DNA from: Bacteroidales bacterium
Lineage (GTDB): Bacteria; Bacteroidota; Bacteroidia; Bacteroidales; Tenuifilaceae
Assembly: GCA_003818205.1 (NCBI GenBank)
Contig: RPRQ01000008.1
Location: forward strand, 1 to 64,000
Length of the DNA stretch: 64,000 bases
Direction of reading: 5' to 3'
Part shown: piece by piece, positions 1 to 9,544 of the stretch
Position numbering within the stretch: the first letter of the stretch is position 1
Layout: each line of letters opens with the position of its first letter
Notes under the pieces: model-generated
What the model was told of the DNA's origin: nothing
What the model saw: the letters and a program-made list of their open reading frames with translations, nothing else
Databases searched by the model: none
Made by a program: the position numbers and the translations under genes

Positions 1-822
1 AAAATCTGATTCCCTATAGTAAACCTCTCCCAGATTGGTTAAACAAATACCCGTTCTTAATTGGCTCACATTTTTATTACGTATTTCCAGAGACTTATTA
101 TAGAAGACTATAGAAGAATCATAACTCCCTTTATAAAAATAGGATGCTCCAATACACTGGTAAACATCACTCAATGTAGCACTATCGTGTCTAATCCCAT
201 TGCTTTTTGCTGCCGTTTTAAAATGTTTTATTGCATTACTATAGTTGCACCAATCGAAATAGATCAGGCCAATCCAGTACACAAGCTTGTAGTTCTGTTC
301 AACAACATTGTAACTTTCAGCTACTTCAATTGAATAAATATAGCTATCCAGCGATCCAAAATGTTTTTTATTTCTAAATAAGTGCAACTCTTTAAATTTT
401 TTAGCAGATACGCCATCCTCAAAGTCGTTAAACCCCAAAATGGGTAAATAGGTCTTTTGATTAAAGATTGATGATAGTACATTATAGAATAAATCTATTC
501 CGTGCTTATAGTTTAAATTAACACTTAAGGCAAAAGCATAAATACAAATCGTACGGGTTTCTAATACTCTAAATTTTTCTCCATTATGTTCTTGCACCCC
601 AATTCTCGAAGCCTCAACAGAGAGTTCATACATTAACTTAACTTTTAGGGTATCATCAGGTAATTCTGACGAATAGAACAAATTAGAAAGCGAATCGTAC
701 CTTTCCTTGTTCTGCGATTGAGTGGTATTAATATTAAAAAGGAGAAAAAGCAGAGAAAAAGTTCTGAAGAGGTTTCTCTTAATGCAGAATAATGATAGAA
801 ATATGCTAACTTTATTTCTCAA
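1..822 (-). CDS. TPR-repeat exported protein, C-terminus beyond window edge
   Basis: An open minus-strand frame of 274 codons runs from a TTG at 820-822 off the left edge, so the protein is partial. The N-terminus is basic and strongly hydrophobic (RTFSLLFLLF), followed by NTTQSQ, which suggests a signal peptide or membrane anchor. The rest is helical and ends in two recognisable TPR units (DVYQCIGASYFYKGSYDSSI and ICLTNLGEVYYRES). In Bacteroidota such N-terminal TPR arrays often precede a membrane segment and a histidine kinase or LuxR-type domain, but that part is not visible here. No ATG precedes the hydrophobic stretch, so the TTG start is a best guess. It is only 17 bases from the divergent lipoprotein gene. 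Confidence 0.7.
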   Translation of the reverse strand, partial: MRNKVSIFLSLFCIKRNLFRTFSLLFLLFNINTTQSQNKERYDSLSNLFYSSELPDDTLKVKLMYELSVEASRIGVQEHNGEKFRVLETRTICIYAFALSVNLNYKHGIDLFYNVLSSIFNQKTYLPILGFNDFEDGVSAKKFKELHLFRNKKHFGSLDSYIYSIEVAESYNVVEQNYKLVYWIGLIYFDWCNYSNAIKHFKTAAKSNGIRHDSATLSDVYQCIGASYFYKGSYDSSIVFYNKSLEIRNKNVSQLRTGICLTNLGEVYYRESDF

Positions 823-839
823 ACCTTACACTATTTACA

Positions 840-1523
840 ATGTCTATATCAAGTAAAAATATTATTTTTTTCTTAACTATAGTAATTTGGAGCTGTAAAG
901 AAAAACAGCATATAAACTTTTCAACTTTTTCTCCAGAAAACAATTTGGCCTACAATGATGGTTTCTCGCTATACCCAAACCCCCTTGAATCTGATAATGG
1001 ATGGGGTAGCGCACCCTTTAAATGGCATATTGTTGATGGTCTTAGAACCAAAGCCAACTACTGGAACTACGGGTTGGGTTTTACAGGAGGTAAAGATGAG
1101 TATATCGATACCTGTGGATGGCGGCAAGCCACCATTAATTTTGGAAAACCCATCTCATATAATAGAGTAGTAATATGGTTAAATACATCATCAAGTGCAC
1201 CATTACCCGATTCATTCAGAATTATGCACTGGAACGATCAGAATCAAGAATGGATGCTTACAAAGGAGGTCAAAAACAAGCTGAAACAAGTTGACCTATT
1301 TTACCCCAAAATCGAAAATTTAATTAGAAAAAAGAAACTTTACTGGGTAGCTCCCTATGAAGAAATATTCCCCTCCGTTAAATCTTCTAAAGTGAAATTC
1401 ATGTTCAATAATTGCGGTATGGAGCATGGTTGGATCAACGAGTTTGAGGTTTATAATGATTCAATATCAGAGCAAGGTAAAAACCTTGTAGTAAATAATT
1501 TACTACAAGGTTTTTCTCATTAA
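840..1523 (+). CDS. lipoprotein with discoidin (F5/8 type C)-like domain
   Basis: The 227-residue product starts with a lipoprotein signal peptide ending in VIWSC (Cys19). It should therefore be lipid-anchored in the envelope. The body resembles a galactose-binding, discoidin-like beta sandwich: an early NNLAYNDG...W segment, then ATINFGKPISYNRVVIWLN, and a closing GWINEFEVYN strand. These folds usually bind carbohydrate or surface ligands; no catalytic motif is visible. It is divergent from the TPR gene. The last 14 codons contain a perfect hairpin followed by a short T-run, so the transcription terminator overlaps the coding end. The family call is by pattern only. Confidence 0.65.
   Translation: MSISSKNIIFFLTIVIWSCKEKQHINFSTFSPENNLAYNDGFSLYPNPLESDNGWGSAPFKWHIVDGLRTKANYWNYGLGFTGGKDEYIDTCGWRQATINFGKPISYNRVVIWLNTSSSAPLPDSFRIMHWNDQNQEWMLTKEVKNKLKQVDLFYPKIENLIRKKKLYWVAPYEEIFPSVKSSKVKFMFNNCGMEHGWINEFEVYNDSISEQGKNLVVNNLLQGFSH
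1480..1515 (+). terminator. terminator hairpin inside the 3' end of the lipoprotein gene
   Basis: A perfect 16-bp stem (AAAACCTTGTAGTAAA and its complement) with a 3-base loop is followed by a T-run at 1511-1515. The stop codon is at 1521-1523, so the hairpin lies within coding sequence. Its A- and T-flanked ends could act in both directions. Confidence 0.7.
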
Positions 1524-1602
1524 ACTCTTATAGTACTTACTAAACTTTTACAATTTGTTAATCGTTTTAATCGCTTTTTACCCTTAAATCATAAATCTTC
1601 CA

Positions 1603-1610
1603 TAAATTTG
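1603..1610 (+). promoter_or_regulatory. candidate -7 promoter element for tpiA
   Basis: TAAATTTG matches the Bacteroidota -7 consensus TAnnTTTG and lies 22 bases before the tpiA start. No convincing TTG -33 element is seen at 17-23 bases upstream, so this is only a half match. Confidence 0.4.
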
Positions 1611-1632
1611 AAAGCGAATAAAAAAATCTATC

Positions 1633-2388
1633 ATGAGAAAACAAATTGTTGCCGGCAATTGGAAGATGAATACCAATATCAACGAAGGGGTTGAACTTGC
1701 CAAAATGATTATTGAAAAAGTTTCATCAGCTAATAAAGACGTTGAGCTAATCCTTATTCCACCGTTTACGCATATAAGCGATGTAGCTAAGCAAACCAAA
1801 GGGACAACACTAAAGGTTGGGGCTCAAAACTGCGCCGAATGGGCTAAGGGTGCCTATACGGGTGAGGTATCCGCATCAATGATTTCATCAATAGGTGCAA
1901 CTCACGTAATTATTGGTCATTCGGAGCGAAGGGAATTCTTTAAAGAGGATAACCATCTTCTTTTCAGAAAGATAAACGAAGTTCTTAACAATGGACTTAT
2001 CCCCATTTACTGCTGTGGTGAAAAATTGGAGCAACGTGAGTCGAATCAATACTTCGAAGTTGTTGAACAGCAAATTGCCGAATCTCTTTTCGAGTTAAAT
2101 AAAGTACAAATGCAACAAGTTGTTATTGCGTATGAACCGGTTTGGGCAATAGGGACAGGTCGAAATGCAACGGCAGAGCAAGCGCAAGAGATGCATGAGT
2201 TTATTCGCAAAACAATAGCCAGTAAATTTGGGAAAGAGATTGCCGATGGCATTAGCATTCTATACGGTGGTAGCTGCAAACCCTCCAATGCTGCCGAAAT
2301 ATTTGCAAAACCCGATGTTGATGGGGGGTTAATCGGCGGTGCTTCATTGGTGGCTGATGATTTTATTGCCATTGCGCAATCGTTCTAA
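1633..2388 (+). CDS. tpiA: triosephosphate isomerase
   Basis: Cytoplasmic glycolytic and gluconeogenic enzyme interconverting dihydroxyacetone phosphate and glyceraldehyde 3-phosphate. The 251-residue length is normal for the family. All hallmark motifs are present: AGNWKMN with the active-site Lys11, GHSERR with the electrophilic His96, the AYEPVWAIGTG loop with the catalytic Glu168 just before the flexible lid, and the phosphate-binding GGS and GGASL segments near the end. The ATG start follows a TAAATTTG promoter-like box. prmA follows on the same strand after 65 bases, so the two may be co-transcribed. Confidence 0.97.
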   Translation: MRKQIVAGNWKMNTNINEGVELAKMIIEKVSSANKDVELILIPPFTHISDVAKQTKGTTLKVGAQNCAEWAKGAYTGEVSASMISSIGATHVIIGHSERREFFKEDNHLLFRKINEVLNNGLIPIYCCGEKLEQRESNQYFEVVEQQIAESLFELNKVQMQQVVIAYEPVWAIGTGRNATAEQAQEMHEFIRKTIASKFGKEIADGISILYGGSCKPSNAAEIFAKPDVDGGLIGGASLVADDFIAIAQSF

Positions 2389-2453
2389 TTCCTTTTTTAC
2401 AGTTTAAAATGTCTTATAATCTGATATTTAATGCCTAAAATCAATATCTCACA

Positions 2454-3296
2454 ATGGATTACATTGAGCTGAAAATAGATGTAAAACCCTCTAGCCAAGA
2501 GGTAAATGAAATAATCATAGCACAACTTGCAGAGATTGGTTTCGAGAGTTTTACCGATAATGAGAATGAGCTCAGCGCCTATATAAAAGCGAATGATTAC
2601 AACCTTGGTATTGGGTCGATGGTAAAAAACTTAGCTATCCCCGAGGGGGTTCAATTCTCGTCTCAAATCAATAGAATCAAGGGTGAGAACTGGAATGCCA
2701 AGTGGGAATCGGACTTTGAACCTATTGTCGTTGATGATAGATGCTTAGTCAAAGCCTCATTCCATAAGGGAATGCCTAAAATGGAGTACGAGATCACCAT
2801 CGACCCCAAAATGTCGTTCGGAACAGGGCATCACCAAACTACACATCTGATGATTGAGGCAGTCCTAAATGAAGATTTCACCAATAAAACAGTACTCGAT
2901 ATGGGTTGTGGTACAGGAGTCCTAGCCATTTTAGCCGAGATGAGGGGTGCAAAAGTTGTTTCCGCCATTGATATAGACGAATGGGCATACAATAATACCA
3001 TTGAGAATATTCAGGTGAATGGTTGTAAAAGGATTGAGACCATATGCGGTGATGTAAAGCAGATTGAGGGAGAATTCTACGATATCATCCTTGCCAATAT
3101 CAACCTAAACATCCTGCTGTCTGACATAAAACACTATGTAAAATCTCTTCTGCCCAGCGGTAAACTAATCCTAAGCGGGATACTAAAAACAAATATTGAA
3201 ACCATTAAGCAAAATGCCAATGAACATGGGCTAACCCATTTAAACACTGCAACACGCGATGAATGGGTAACCATGTCATTTCAAAAATCACACTAA
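2454..3296 (+). CDS. prmA: ribosomal protein L11 methyltransferase
   Basis: SAM-dependent enzyme predicted to methylate ribosomal protein L11 in the cytoplasm. The 280-residue product has a beta-rich N-terminal substrate-recognition half and a class I methyltransferase half. The latter shows FGTGHHQTT, the SAM-binding glycine motif LDMGCGTGVLAI (about residues 145-157), the acidic strand-2 end AIDIDEWA, and the ANINLNIL motif IV typical of PrmA. It lies between tpiA and the giant exported-protein gene, 10 bases before the latter, which suggests read-through. Confidence 0.93.
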   Translation: MDYIELKIDVKPSSQEVNEIIIAQLAEIGFESFTDNENELSAYIKANDYNLGIGSMVKNLAIPEGVQFSSQINRIKGENWNAKWESDFEPIVVDDRCLVKASFHKGMPKMEYEITIDPKMSFGTGHHQTTHLMIEAVLNEDFTNKTVLDMGCGTGVLAILAEMRGAKVVSAIDIDEWAYNNTIENIQVNGCKRIETICGDVKQIEGEFYDIILANINLNILLSDIKHYVKSLLPSGKLILSGILKTNIETIKQNANEHGLTHLNTATRDEWVTMSFQKSH

Positions 3297-3306
3297 TTAT
3301 AACGTT

Positions 3307-6300
3307 ATGGCGATAACCCTATCTTCCTTCAGAAAAAGGCTACTACTCACAGGCATATTCGCATTCATAAGCCTTGTAACCGTTAATACGATAATAGCTT
3401 ACTCTGATAGCGAAGATAAGTTCTCGGGTGATATTCAAAAGTTTCCCACCGAGCTGAATGATATCCTCAAAAAAGACTCAAACCCTGTGAAGGAGCAATT
3501 GCTTAAAGATTTCACCAAATTTTGGACCGTTGATTCGGTTTTAACCGATGAACAGAAAACAAGGATTGTTGCTGTATCAACCACCATGCTGAATAAAACC
3601 CTGAACAGCAAGAATCATTTCTTCACCTATGTCGAGCTAATCATGTTCTTTTGGCGAGACGATTACGCCAAGGGTCAATACCCGGGCTGGGAAGAATGCT
3701 TTCTTAAAATAGTTAACAAAGAAGAATCAAGCATAGGGGTTATCAACGATTTCTTAAATGTATCGCTGAGCACCATTTCAAAAAATATATTAAACGAAAG
3801 GGGGGGGTATTTCTGGAAGGTATCCAAACCCAATTACCGTTTTATCCCCGATAACGAAATCTCAATAAAATTTGATTCTACAACCTTAATATGCTCAAAT
3901 GTAAAGGATAGCTTCTTCATTAAAGCTACGCAGGGGGTTTACTACCCATTAACCAAGAAATGGGTTGGTAATGGTGGCAAGGTTACCTGGGCGCGATCGA
4001 AATACCCCGAAAATGAGATTTTTGCTAAACTCCAAAAGTATAGGATAAACCTGAACGAAAACAACTACAAGGCCGATTCGGTTTACTTTACCAATAAAGA
4101 CTATTTCGACAACCCCACCCTTGGTCAGCTAACCGATTGGCTCATTAAAGACTATAAGCCCGATAATATCCCCTACCCCGAATTCCAATCGTACGACCAA
4201 TGGTTTAACATCAAAAACCTATTTGATAATATCGATTACGAGGGAGGCTTCACCATGCGAGGCTCTAAGCTGATCGGCACAGGGGGACGATCGAAACTTG
4301 CAACGATAATCGTTAAACGTAACGATAAAGAGTTCCTAAGGGTTGAGGGGAATATCCTAATTTTTCAGCGTCAGATTATAAACTCCGAAAAGGCGAGAGT
4401 TCGGTTTAAATTCGATTCCGATTCGCTATTCCACGTAGGGTTAAGCTTTACATACAGCGATAAGAATAAAACCGTTTCCATCACCTCAACGGAGAAGTTG
4501 CTCACCCAAAGCCCATTCAACAGCTCGTACCATAAGCTATCGATAACCGCCAACCAGCTTAGCTGGAAGATTACCGATGATAAGATTCTATTCGGAGGTT
4601 CAACCGTATCATCATTGAATAGGGCAACTTTCGAATCGGACAACTTCTTCAATGAGCAGCGATTCGACTATATGATGGGACCCGATGAAAAACATCCTCT
4701 TCTAGCCTTAGCTAACTATGCCAAAAAGGTCAGAAGTAAATTCTTCCTTGCTGAGGATATGGCTAGCTTTTTAAGAAAATCTATTGAACAGGTTCGCGTA
4801 GAAATGATGAAAATTGCCGTACAAGGATATATCTATTACGATTTCAATACCGATGAGATACAAATCACCCCGAAGCTCTACGATGCTATCAAAGCCCGTG
4901 GGCAGCTCATCGACTATGATGTGATCAATTTCAACTCTCAAACACTGGGGAATACACCCAACGCATCGCTCGACCTTAAAACTATGGATTTATTAATTAA
5001 TGGCATCGAGAATATTTCGATAAGCGATTCGCAAAACGTTAAGATTTACCCCTCAAAGCAGCAAATCGTAATGAAAAAGGATCGTAACTTCTCATTCGGC
5101 GGGGCTGTTCGCTCTGGTTTATTCCTTTTTCAGGGTAAAAAATTTAATTTCGATTACGCCAATTTCAAGATAGGCCTCGAAGATGTTATCTCGCTCAACC
5201 TAGATTACAAGACCAAGCAGTACGATATGACAGGACAGCGAGTTCTAAGTAGAGTTACAAACACCTTTGAACAGATAAAAGGTGATATACTAATAGACAA
5301 ACCGGATAATAAGTCAGGGTTAAAGAAGAATAAGGGTTACCCATTATTCAATAGCACCGCAACATCCTACATATACTACGATGACCCCAATATTTTCGGG
5401 GGTGTTTACAAACGCGATAGCTTTTACTTCGAAGTTTTCCCCTTTAAGTTCAGTAACCTCAATAACTTTGAACCAGCAGATATGAATTTTACCGGGATTC
5501 TTCATTCCTCTAATATTTTAGCCCCGATTACCGATACGTTAAGGCTTCGCCCCGATAACTCGCTTGGATTTGTAAGAATCACCCCACCCGAAGGATTTGC
5601 CCTTTACCAAGGAAAAGGGAAAGTTTTTAATAAAATTGACCTAAGCAATGAAGGTCTAAGGGCCAATGGGCAGGTTAAGTATATCACATCCACAACAACT
5701 TCCGATGATTTCTACCTTTTCCCCGATTCGATGATTACCAAATCGACCATTTTCACCATCGAGCAGCAGCTCGCTGGGATTCAGTACCCCGAAACCAAAG
5801 GGGTTGCACATAATATAAAATGGTATCCAAAACAGGAAAAATTCTATGCGTATAAGGGCGAACAATCTTTTGCAATGTACAACAATCAGGCAAGGCTCAA
5901 TGGGGATCTTCTTCTTGGACCTCTTGGGTTAACCGGCGATGGTACTACCAGGCTCGATAATGCTAAATTGGTATCCGCTAAATACGAATTCAACGCCAAC
6001 GATTTTATCACCGACTCAACCAGTTTAGATTTATATGTTCCTGGCTCCGATTCTGTTTCGTTTGAAACAATTCAGCTGAAAGCTAAAATCGACTTCCTCA
6101 CTCGTCAAGGGTTATTCAACAAAAATGGCGTTAGTATTTTTGCAAAAATGCAACCCCTTAGGTACGAAACACACCTCGATAAATTTATCTGGAATCTCGA
6201 CAATAACGACTTGTCCATGTCAACCGGTGGTCGTCAGGGAGCCGTTGAGGTTGAAAAATTTCACATATCAAACATGGCCGATAGGGATAGCATTCCATCG

Positions 6301-7929
6301 GGTTCGGTTTTTTACTCAACACGTTTCGATGAGGATTCGCTCTACTTTTTCGCCCCAATGGCGAAGTATAACCTAAAAAATTCAAGCCTTAATGCCGATT
6401 CGGTTAAGTATATTCTTGTTGCTGATGCAGCAATCTACCCAATCGATAAAAAAATAACCATTGAACCTCTGCGAAGAATCCTCCCAATAGACAAATCCGT
6501 TGTATCGGCAAGCATTCCAAAACGATACCATAAAATCTACAATGCAGATGTATTAATATCAAGCAGAAAAAAATATTCGGGGAAAGGTCTTTACGATTAC
6601 ATCGATGAGAGAGACTCGGTTGAAACCATTACGCTTACCGAAATTGGCGTCAATGAGAGCCACAAAACATTCGGTAATGGAGCTATTACCGAACCCGATA
6701 GCTTTAAGCTTAGCCCCGAATTTGGTTTTATTGGGAAGGTTGCACTAAATGCTCCCGACAAATTCCTCTATTTTAACGGGGGAGCAAGACCAATCTTCAA
6801 ATGCTATAAGCTTAATCCGAATGCGGTTAAGTTTGAAGCGTTGATCAACCCCGACAGCATTTTAATACCCATTTCTGAAACGCCACAAAACATAAACTTT
6901 GCAAAGCTGATTAATGGTAGCATAATAACCGAGGATTCGATTAAGCTGTATGGTTCAATCTTAGGTATTCGCAAGGATTATGACGATACCCCATTTGTTC
7001 TTGCCTCAGGGTATATGAACTTCAACAAGATTAACCGACGCTTTACCATTGGCCCTGCCTATAAAATATTCAACCCCGACACATCAGGGAATACCGTTAG
7101 CCTTCAAAAAGATTTTTGCATGATGTTCGGGGAGGGTAAAATTGTTTTACCCATCGAACTTGGACAGGTTAAACTTAAAGCGAATGGAAATATAATACAC
7201 AAACTTGAGGACAATACGATTACCCTCGATGCTATACTCCAAATAAACTTCTTCTTCAGCCAAAAAGCGTTGGAGGCTATGGCTACTGAGTTAAACTCCT
7301 ACGCTATGCTCGACAAGGTTGATTTAAGCCGAAAAATTGTCAGGAAAACGCTATTCGAGAATGTCGAACCCAAAAATGTTTTAATAGCCCTATCGCAGAT
7401 TTCCCTTTTTGGTGCACCAACTCAAGTACCAAGTGGATTTGAAAGCACCATTACCCTAGCCGATGTTAAGTTGAAATGGAATCAACGAACTCGTTCTTTC
7501 ATTTCATCAGGGAAGATTGGTATAGGTACAATTGGCAATATTCAGGTAAACAAAAGAGTCAATGGATTTATTGAAATTGTTAAACGGCGAAGCGGCGACT
7601 TCATGACCCTTTACATCCACCTTGGCGACGATAAATACTACGTATTCAGCTATACCAAAGGTGCTATGCAGGTATCATCGAGCAACGATGCTTTTGTTGC
7701 GCCCATTAAATTACTGAAAGCAAGCGACCGTAAGGTGAAAGTCCCATTAGGGCAGCAAAAGTACAACTATCTAATTGGTACAAATAACACATTAAACACT
7801 GCACGTGAGCGCTACAAGCAGCTACAAATGGGTGATGACAATAGCGATGTGTTGAATAAAATGGAAAAATCGTCAAGCGAAGAGGAAGAAAAAGAGAAAA
7901 AGGAGACTACCACTGAGGTTAAGAAATAA
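3307..7929 (+). CDS. very large exported protein of unknown function (1540 aa)
   Basis: I do not recognise this family. The N-terminus has a basic start and one hydrophobic segment (about residues 11-31, LLLTGIFAFISLVTVNTIIA), so it is exported or anchored by one helix. The remaining roughly 1500 residues are rich in alternating beta-type sequence, Asn, Asp, Ser and aromatic residues, with no enzyme motif visible. Repeated short phrases such as DSVxF, FNKI and LNADSVKY hint at diverged repeats. The C-terminus is charged and low-complexity (SSSEEEEKEKKETTT). It starts 10 bases after prmA and is probably in the same transcript. An envelope structural or beta-solenoid-like role is only inference. 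No frameshift is seen. Confidence 0.85.
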   Translation: MAITLSSFRKRLLLTGIFAFISLVTVNTIIAYSDSEDKFSGDIQKFPTELNDILKKDSNPVKEQLLKDFTKFWTVDSVLTDEQKTRIVAVSTTMLNKTLNSKNHFFTYVELIMFFWRDDYAKGQYPGWEECFLKIVNKEESSIGVINDFLNVSLSTISKNILNERGGYFWKVSKPNYRFIPDNEISIKFDSTTLICSNVKDSFFIKATQGVYYPLTKKWVGNGGKVTWARSKYPENEIFAKLQKYRINLNENNYKADSVYFTNKDYFDNPTLGQLTDWLIKDYKPDNIPYPEFQSYDQWFNIKNLFDNIDYEGGFTMRGSKLIGTGGRSKLATIIVKRNDKEFLRVEGNILIFQRQIINSEKARVRFKFDSDSLFHVGLSFTYSDKNKTVSITSTEKLLTQSPFNSSYHKLSITANQLSWKITDDKILFGGSTVSSLNRATFESDNFFNEQRFDYMMGPDEKHPLLALANYAKKVRSKFFLAEDMASFLRKSIEQVRVEMMKIAVQGYIYYDFNTDEIQITPKLYDAIKARGQLIDYDVINFNSQTLGNTPNASLDLKTMDLLINGIENISISDSQNVKIYPSKQQIVMKKDRNFSFGGAVRSGLFLFQGKKFNFDYANFKIGLEDVISLNLDYKTKQYDMTGQRVLSRVTNTFEQIKGDILIDKPDNKSGLKKNKGYPLFNSTATSYIYYDDPNIFGGVYKRDSFYFEVFPFKFSNLNNFEPADMNFTGILHSSNILAPITDTLRLRPDNSLGFVRITPPEGFALYQGKGKVFNKIDLSNEGLRANGQVKYITSTTTSDDFYLFPDSMITKSTIFTIEQQLAGIQYPETKGVAHNIKWYPKQEKFYAYKGEQSFAMYNNQARLNGDLLLGPLGLTGDGTTRLDNAKLVSAKYEFNANDFITDSTSLDLYVPGSDSVSFETIQLKAKIDFLTRQGLFNKNGVSIFAKMQPLRYETHLDKFIWNLDNNDLSMSTGGRQGAVEVEKFHISNMADRDSIPSGSVFYSTRFDEDSLYFFAPMAKYNLKNSSLNADSVKYILVADAAIYPIDKKITIEPLRRILPIDKSVVSASIPKRYHKIYNADVLISSRKKYSGKGLYDYIDERDSVETITLTEIGVNESHKTFGNGAITEPDSFKLSPEFGFIGKVALNAPDKFLYFNGGARPIFKCYKLNPNAVKFEALINPDSILIPISETPQNINFAKLINGSIITEDSIKLYGSILGIRKDYDDTPFVLASGYMNFNKINRRFTIGPAYKIFNPDTSGNTVSLQKDFCMMFGEGKIVLPIELGQVKLKANGNIIHKLEDNTITLDAILQINFFFSQKALEAMATELNSYAMLDKVDLSRKIVRKTLFENVEPKNVLIALSQISLFGAPTQVPSGFESTITLADVKLKWNQRTRSFISSGKIGIGTIGNIQVNKRVNGFIEIVKRRSGDFMTLYIHLGDDKYYVFSYTKGAMQVSSSNDAFVAPIKLLKASDRKVKVPLGQQKYNYLIGTNNTLNTARERYKQLQMGDDNSDVLNKMEKSSSEEEEKEKKETTTEVKK

Positions 7930-7935
7930 TACAAA

Positions 7936-8433
7936 TCAGCTGCTGCGAGGTATTTCTAATACCTCAAGGTCTTTTATATCTGAACCATCTATTGAAAACC
8001 GTAGAGCAGTTCGGTACTTATGAAAGCCGCTAACTCCGGCAGCACCTGGGTTCATATATAAAAAGTCTCTTTTCTTATCGAACATAACTTTGAGTATATG
8101 GCTATGCCCACATATAAAAAGTTTTGGAGGATTGGTTTCAATAATTGGAATTATCGCTCGCTCATACCTGCTTGGAACTCCTCCAATGTGCGTTATGAAA
8201 ACATCGACCCCTTCGCAGGTAAATCGCTGAATTTTGGGATATATAACCCTTAATCTATTATCATCAATATTCCCATGAACGGCTTTAAAGGGCTTAAACC
8301 TAGCCATTGCATCGGCAACATCAAGGCTACCGATATCCCCGGCATGCCATATCTCATCGCATCCTTCAAAAAAAGAGGCAAGTCTCTCATCCCAATGCCC
8401 ATGCGTATCCGATAGCAATCCAATTCTTGTCAT
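7936..8433 (-). CDS. YfcE/MJ0936-type metallophosphoesterase
   Basis: Cytoplasmic calcineurin-like phosphodiesterase of 165 residues, the usual size for the YfcE branch. The metal-binding motifs appear in order: SDTHGHWD near the N-terminus, HAGDIG, VHGNID, THIGG and GHSHI. The natural substrate of this branch is unsettled; some members hydrolyse phosphodiesters in vitro. The gene is convergent with the giant exported-protein gene (6-base gap) and divergent from rsmE. No terminator is obvious in the short gap. Confidence 0.9.
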   Translation of the reverse strand: MTRIGLLSDTHGHWDERLASFFEGCDEIWHAGDIGSLDVADAMARFKPFKAVHGNIDDNRLRVIYPKIQRFTCEGVDVFITHIGGVPSRYERAIIPIIETNPPKLFICGHSHILKVMFDKKRDFLYMNPGAAGVSGFHKYRTALRFSIDGSDIKDLEVLEIPRSS

Positions 8434-8524
8434 CCGAATTTTTCTAGAGCCATAAAGGTAGCAACACTTTCAAAAATGGTATATTTGAAATGAAAAAGAA
8501 TTATACATCCTTATCATTAATGAA

Positions 8525-9226
8525 ATGCAAATATTCTACGCCCCCGATATTACAGGTAATTTATACACTCTAAGCGAGGAGGAGTCGAAGCACTGTATTC
8601 GAGTCCTACGACTTGATGTAGGTAACGAAATAACCATTGTAGATGGCAAGGGAGGTTTGTTTAAAACCCGTATTGTTAAACCCGAGCCCAAAAGATGTAT
8701 GGTTGAAGTTTATGAGGCAGTCTATGAATTTGAAAAACGGAACCATTACCTACACATAGCTATTGCCCCAACGAAGAACATCGAACGGTTTGAGTGGTTT
8801 CTCGAAAAAGCAACCGAAATAGGAATCGATGAGATTACCCCTTTGCTCTGCGAGCACTCCGAACGCAAAACAGTTAACAATGAAAGGCTCGAAAAAATTA
8901 TTGTTTCAGCCATGAAACAATCAATTAAGGCCTATCTCCCGAAGCTGAATCAAATGGTTTCGTTTAAACAGTTTATTGAAGCCAAAAATGATGGGGAGCT
9001 TTTCATTGCTCACTGTTATAAAAAAGACCTAAGCCACTTAAAGGATGAGATTAAATCTAACCAGAAATCAACTATTCTGATTGGCCCAGAGGGTGACTTT
9101 AGCCCCGATGAAGTAAGTATAGCAATTCAACACAATTTCAAAGAGATTAGCCTAGGTACATCTAGGTTAAGAACTGAAACTGCAGGTGTCGTTGCATGCC
9201 ATATAGCAAACCTCATTAATTTCTAG
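8525..9226 (+). CDS. rsmE: 16S rRNA (uracil1498-N3)-methyltransferase
   Basis: SPOUT-class methyltransferase predicted to modify U1498 of 16S rRNA. The 233-residue protein has an N-terminal PUA-like part, ending around the YEF/KRNHYL segment. The C-terminal knotted SAM domain is marked by IAPTKNIERFEWFLEKATE, ILIGPEGDFSPDE and the closing LGTSRLRTETAG motif. Start and length fit the family. It stands alone and is followed by a strong terminator. Confidence 0.95.
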   Translation: MQIFYAPDITGNLYTLSEEESKHCIRVLRLDVGNEITIVDGKGGLFKTRIVKPEPKRCMVEVYEAVYEFEKRNHYLHIAIAPTKNIERFEWFLEKATEIGIDEITPLLCEHSERKTVNNERLEKIIVSAMKQSIKAYLPKLNQMVSFKQFIEAKNDGELFIAHCYKKDLSHLKDEIKSNQKSTILIGPEGDFSPDEVSIAIQHNFKEISLGTSRLRTETAGVVACHIANLINF

Positions 9227-9257
9227 ACTGTTGATTTATTGTTTTAAATTAATACCG

Positions 9258-9292
9258 ACCAGGAGGTCCTTTTGGACCTCCTGGTTCTTTTT
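9258..9292 (+). terminator. rho-independent terminator after rsmE
   Basis: Perfect 12-bp stem ACCAGGAGGTCC / GGACCTCCTGGT with a TTTT loop, followed by TCTTTTT, 32 bases after the rsmE stop. Confidence 0.92.
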
Positions 9293-9341
9293 CTCAGCGC
9301 TTTTTTTTCTTTTATAAAAATTTTTTATCCATTATTATATT

Positions 9342-9541
9342 AACGTGAGTTCAATCTAAGAAACAATAGTAATACTCTAAATTGCAATTTGTTACAAAAT
9401 TATTTTATTGGTGATGGAATGAAGGAATGATGGAATAATGGGGTTTCTTCTAATATTTTTATTCCATTCTTCCAATTAATCATTAAGGATATAATGTTAA
9501 TAAACAAGCAGATAATTCAGATATTACATCGAACTCACGTT
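9342..9541. mobile_element. MITE family 1, copy A (200 bp)
   Basis: Non-autonomous element bounded by inverted termini AACGTGAGTTCAAT... and ...ATCGAACTCACGTT and flanked by a perfect 5-bp duplication ATATT (9337-9341 and 9542-9546). The interior has no ORF but has facing arrays of GGAAT/ATTCC-type motifs (TGGAATGAAGGAATGATGG versus TTCCATTCTTCC) that can pair. It is nearly identical to copy F apart from inserts in F. The right duplication overlaps the stop codon of the Zn-ribbon gene. Confidence 0.88.
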
Positions 9542-9544
9542 ATA

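Noticed and set aside
61-333. 90-codon plus-strand ORF
   Set aside because: Antisense shadow of the TPR-type minus-strand frame, which has clear TPR units.
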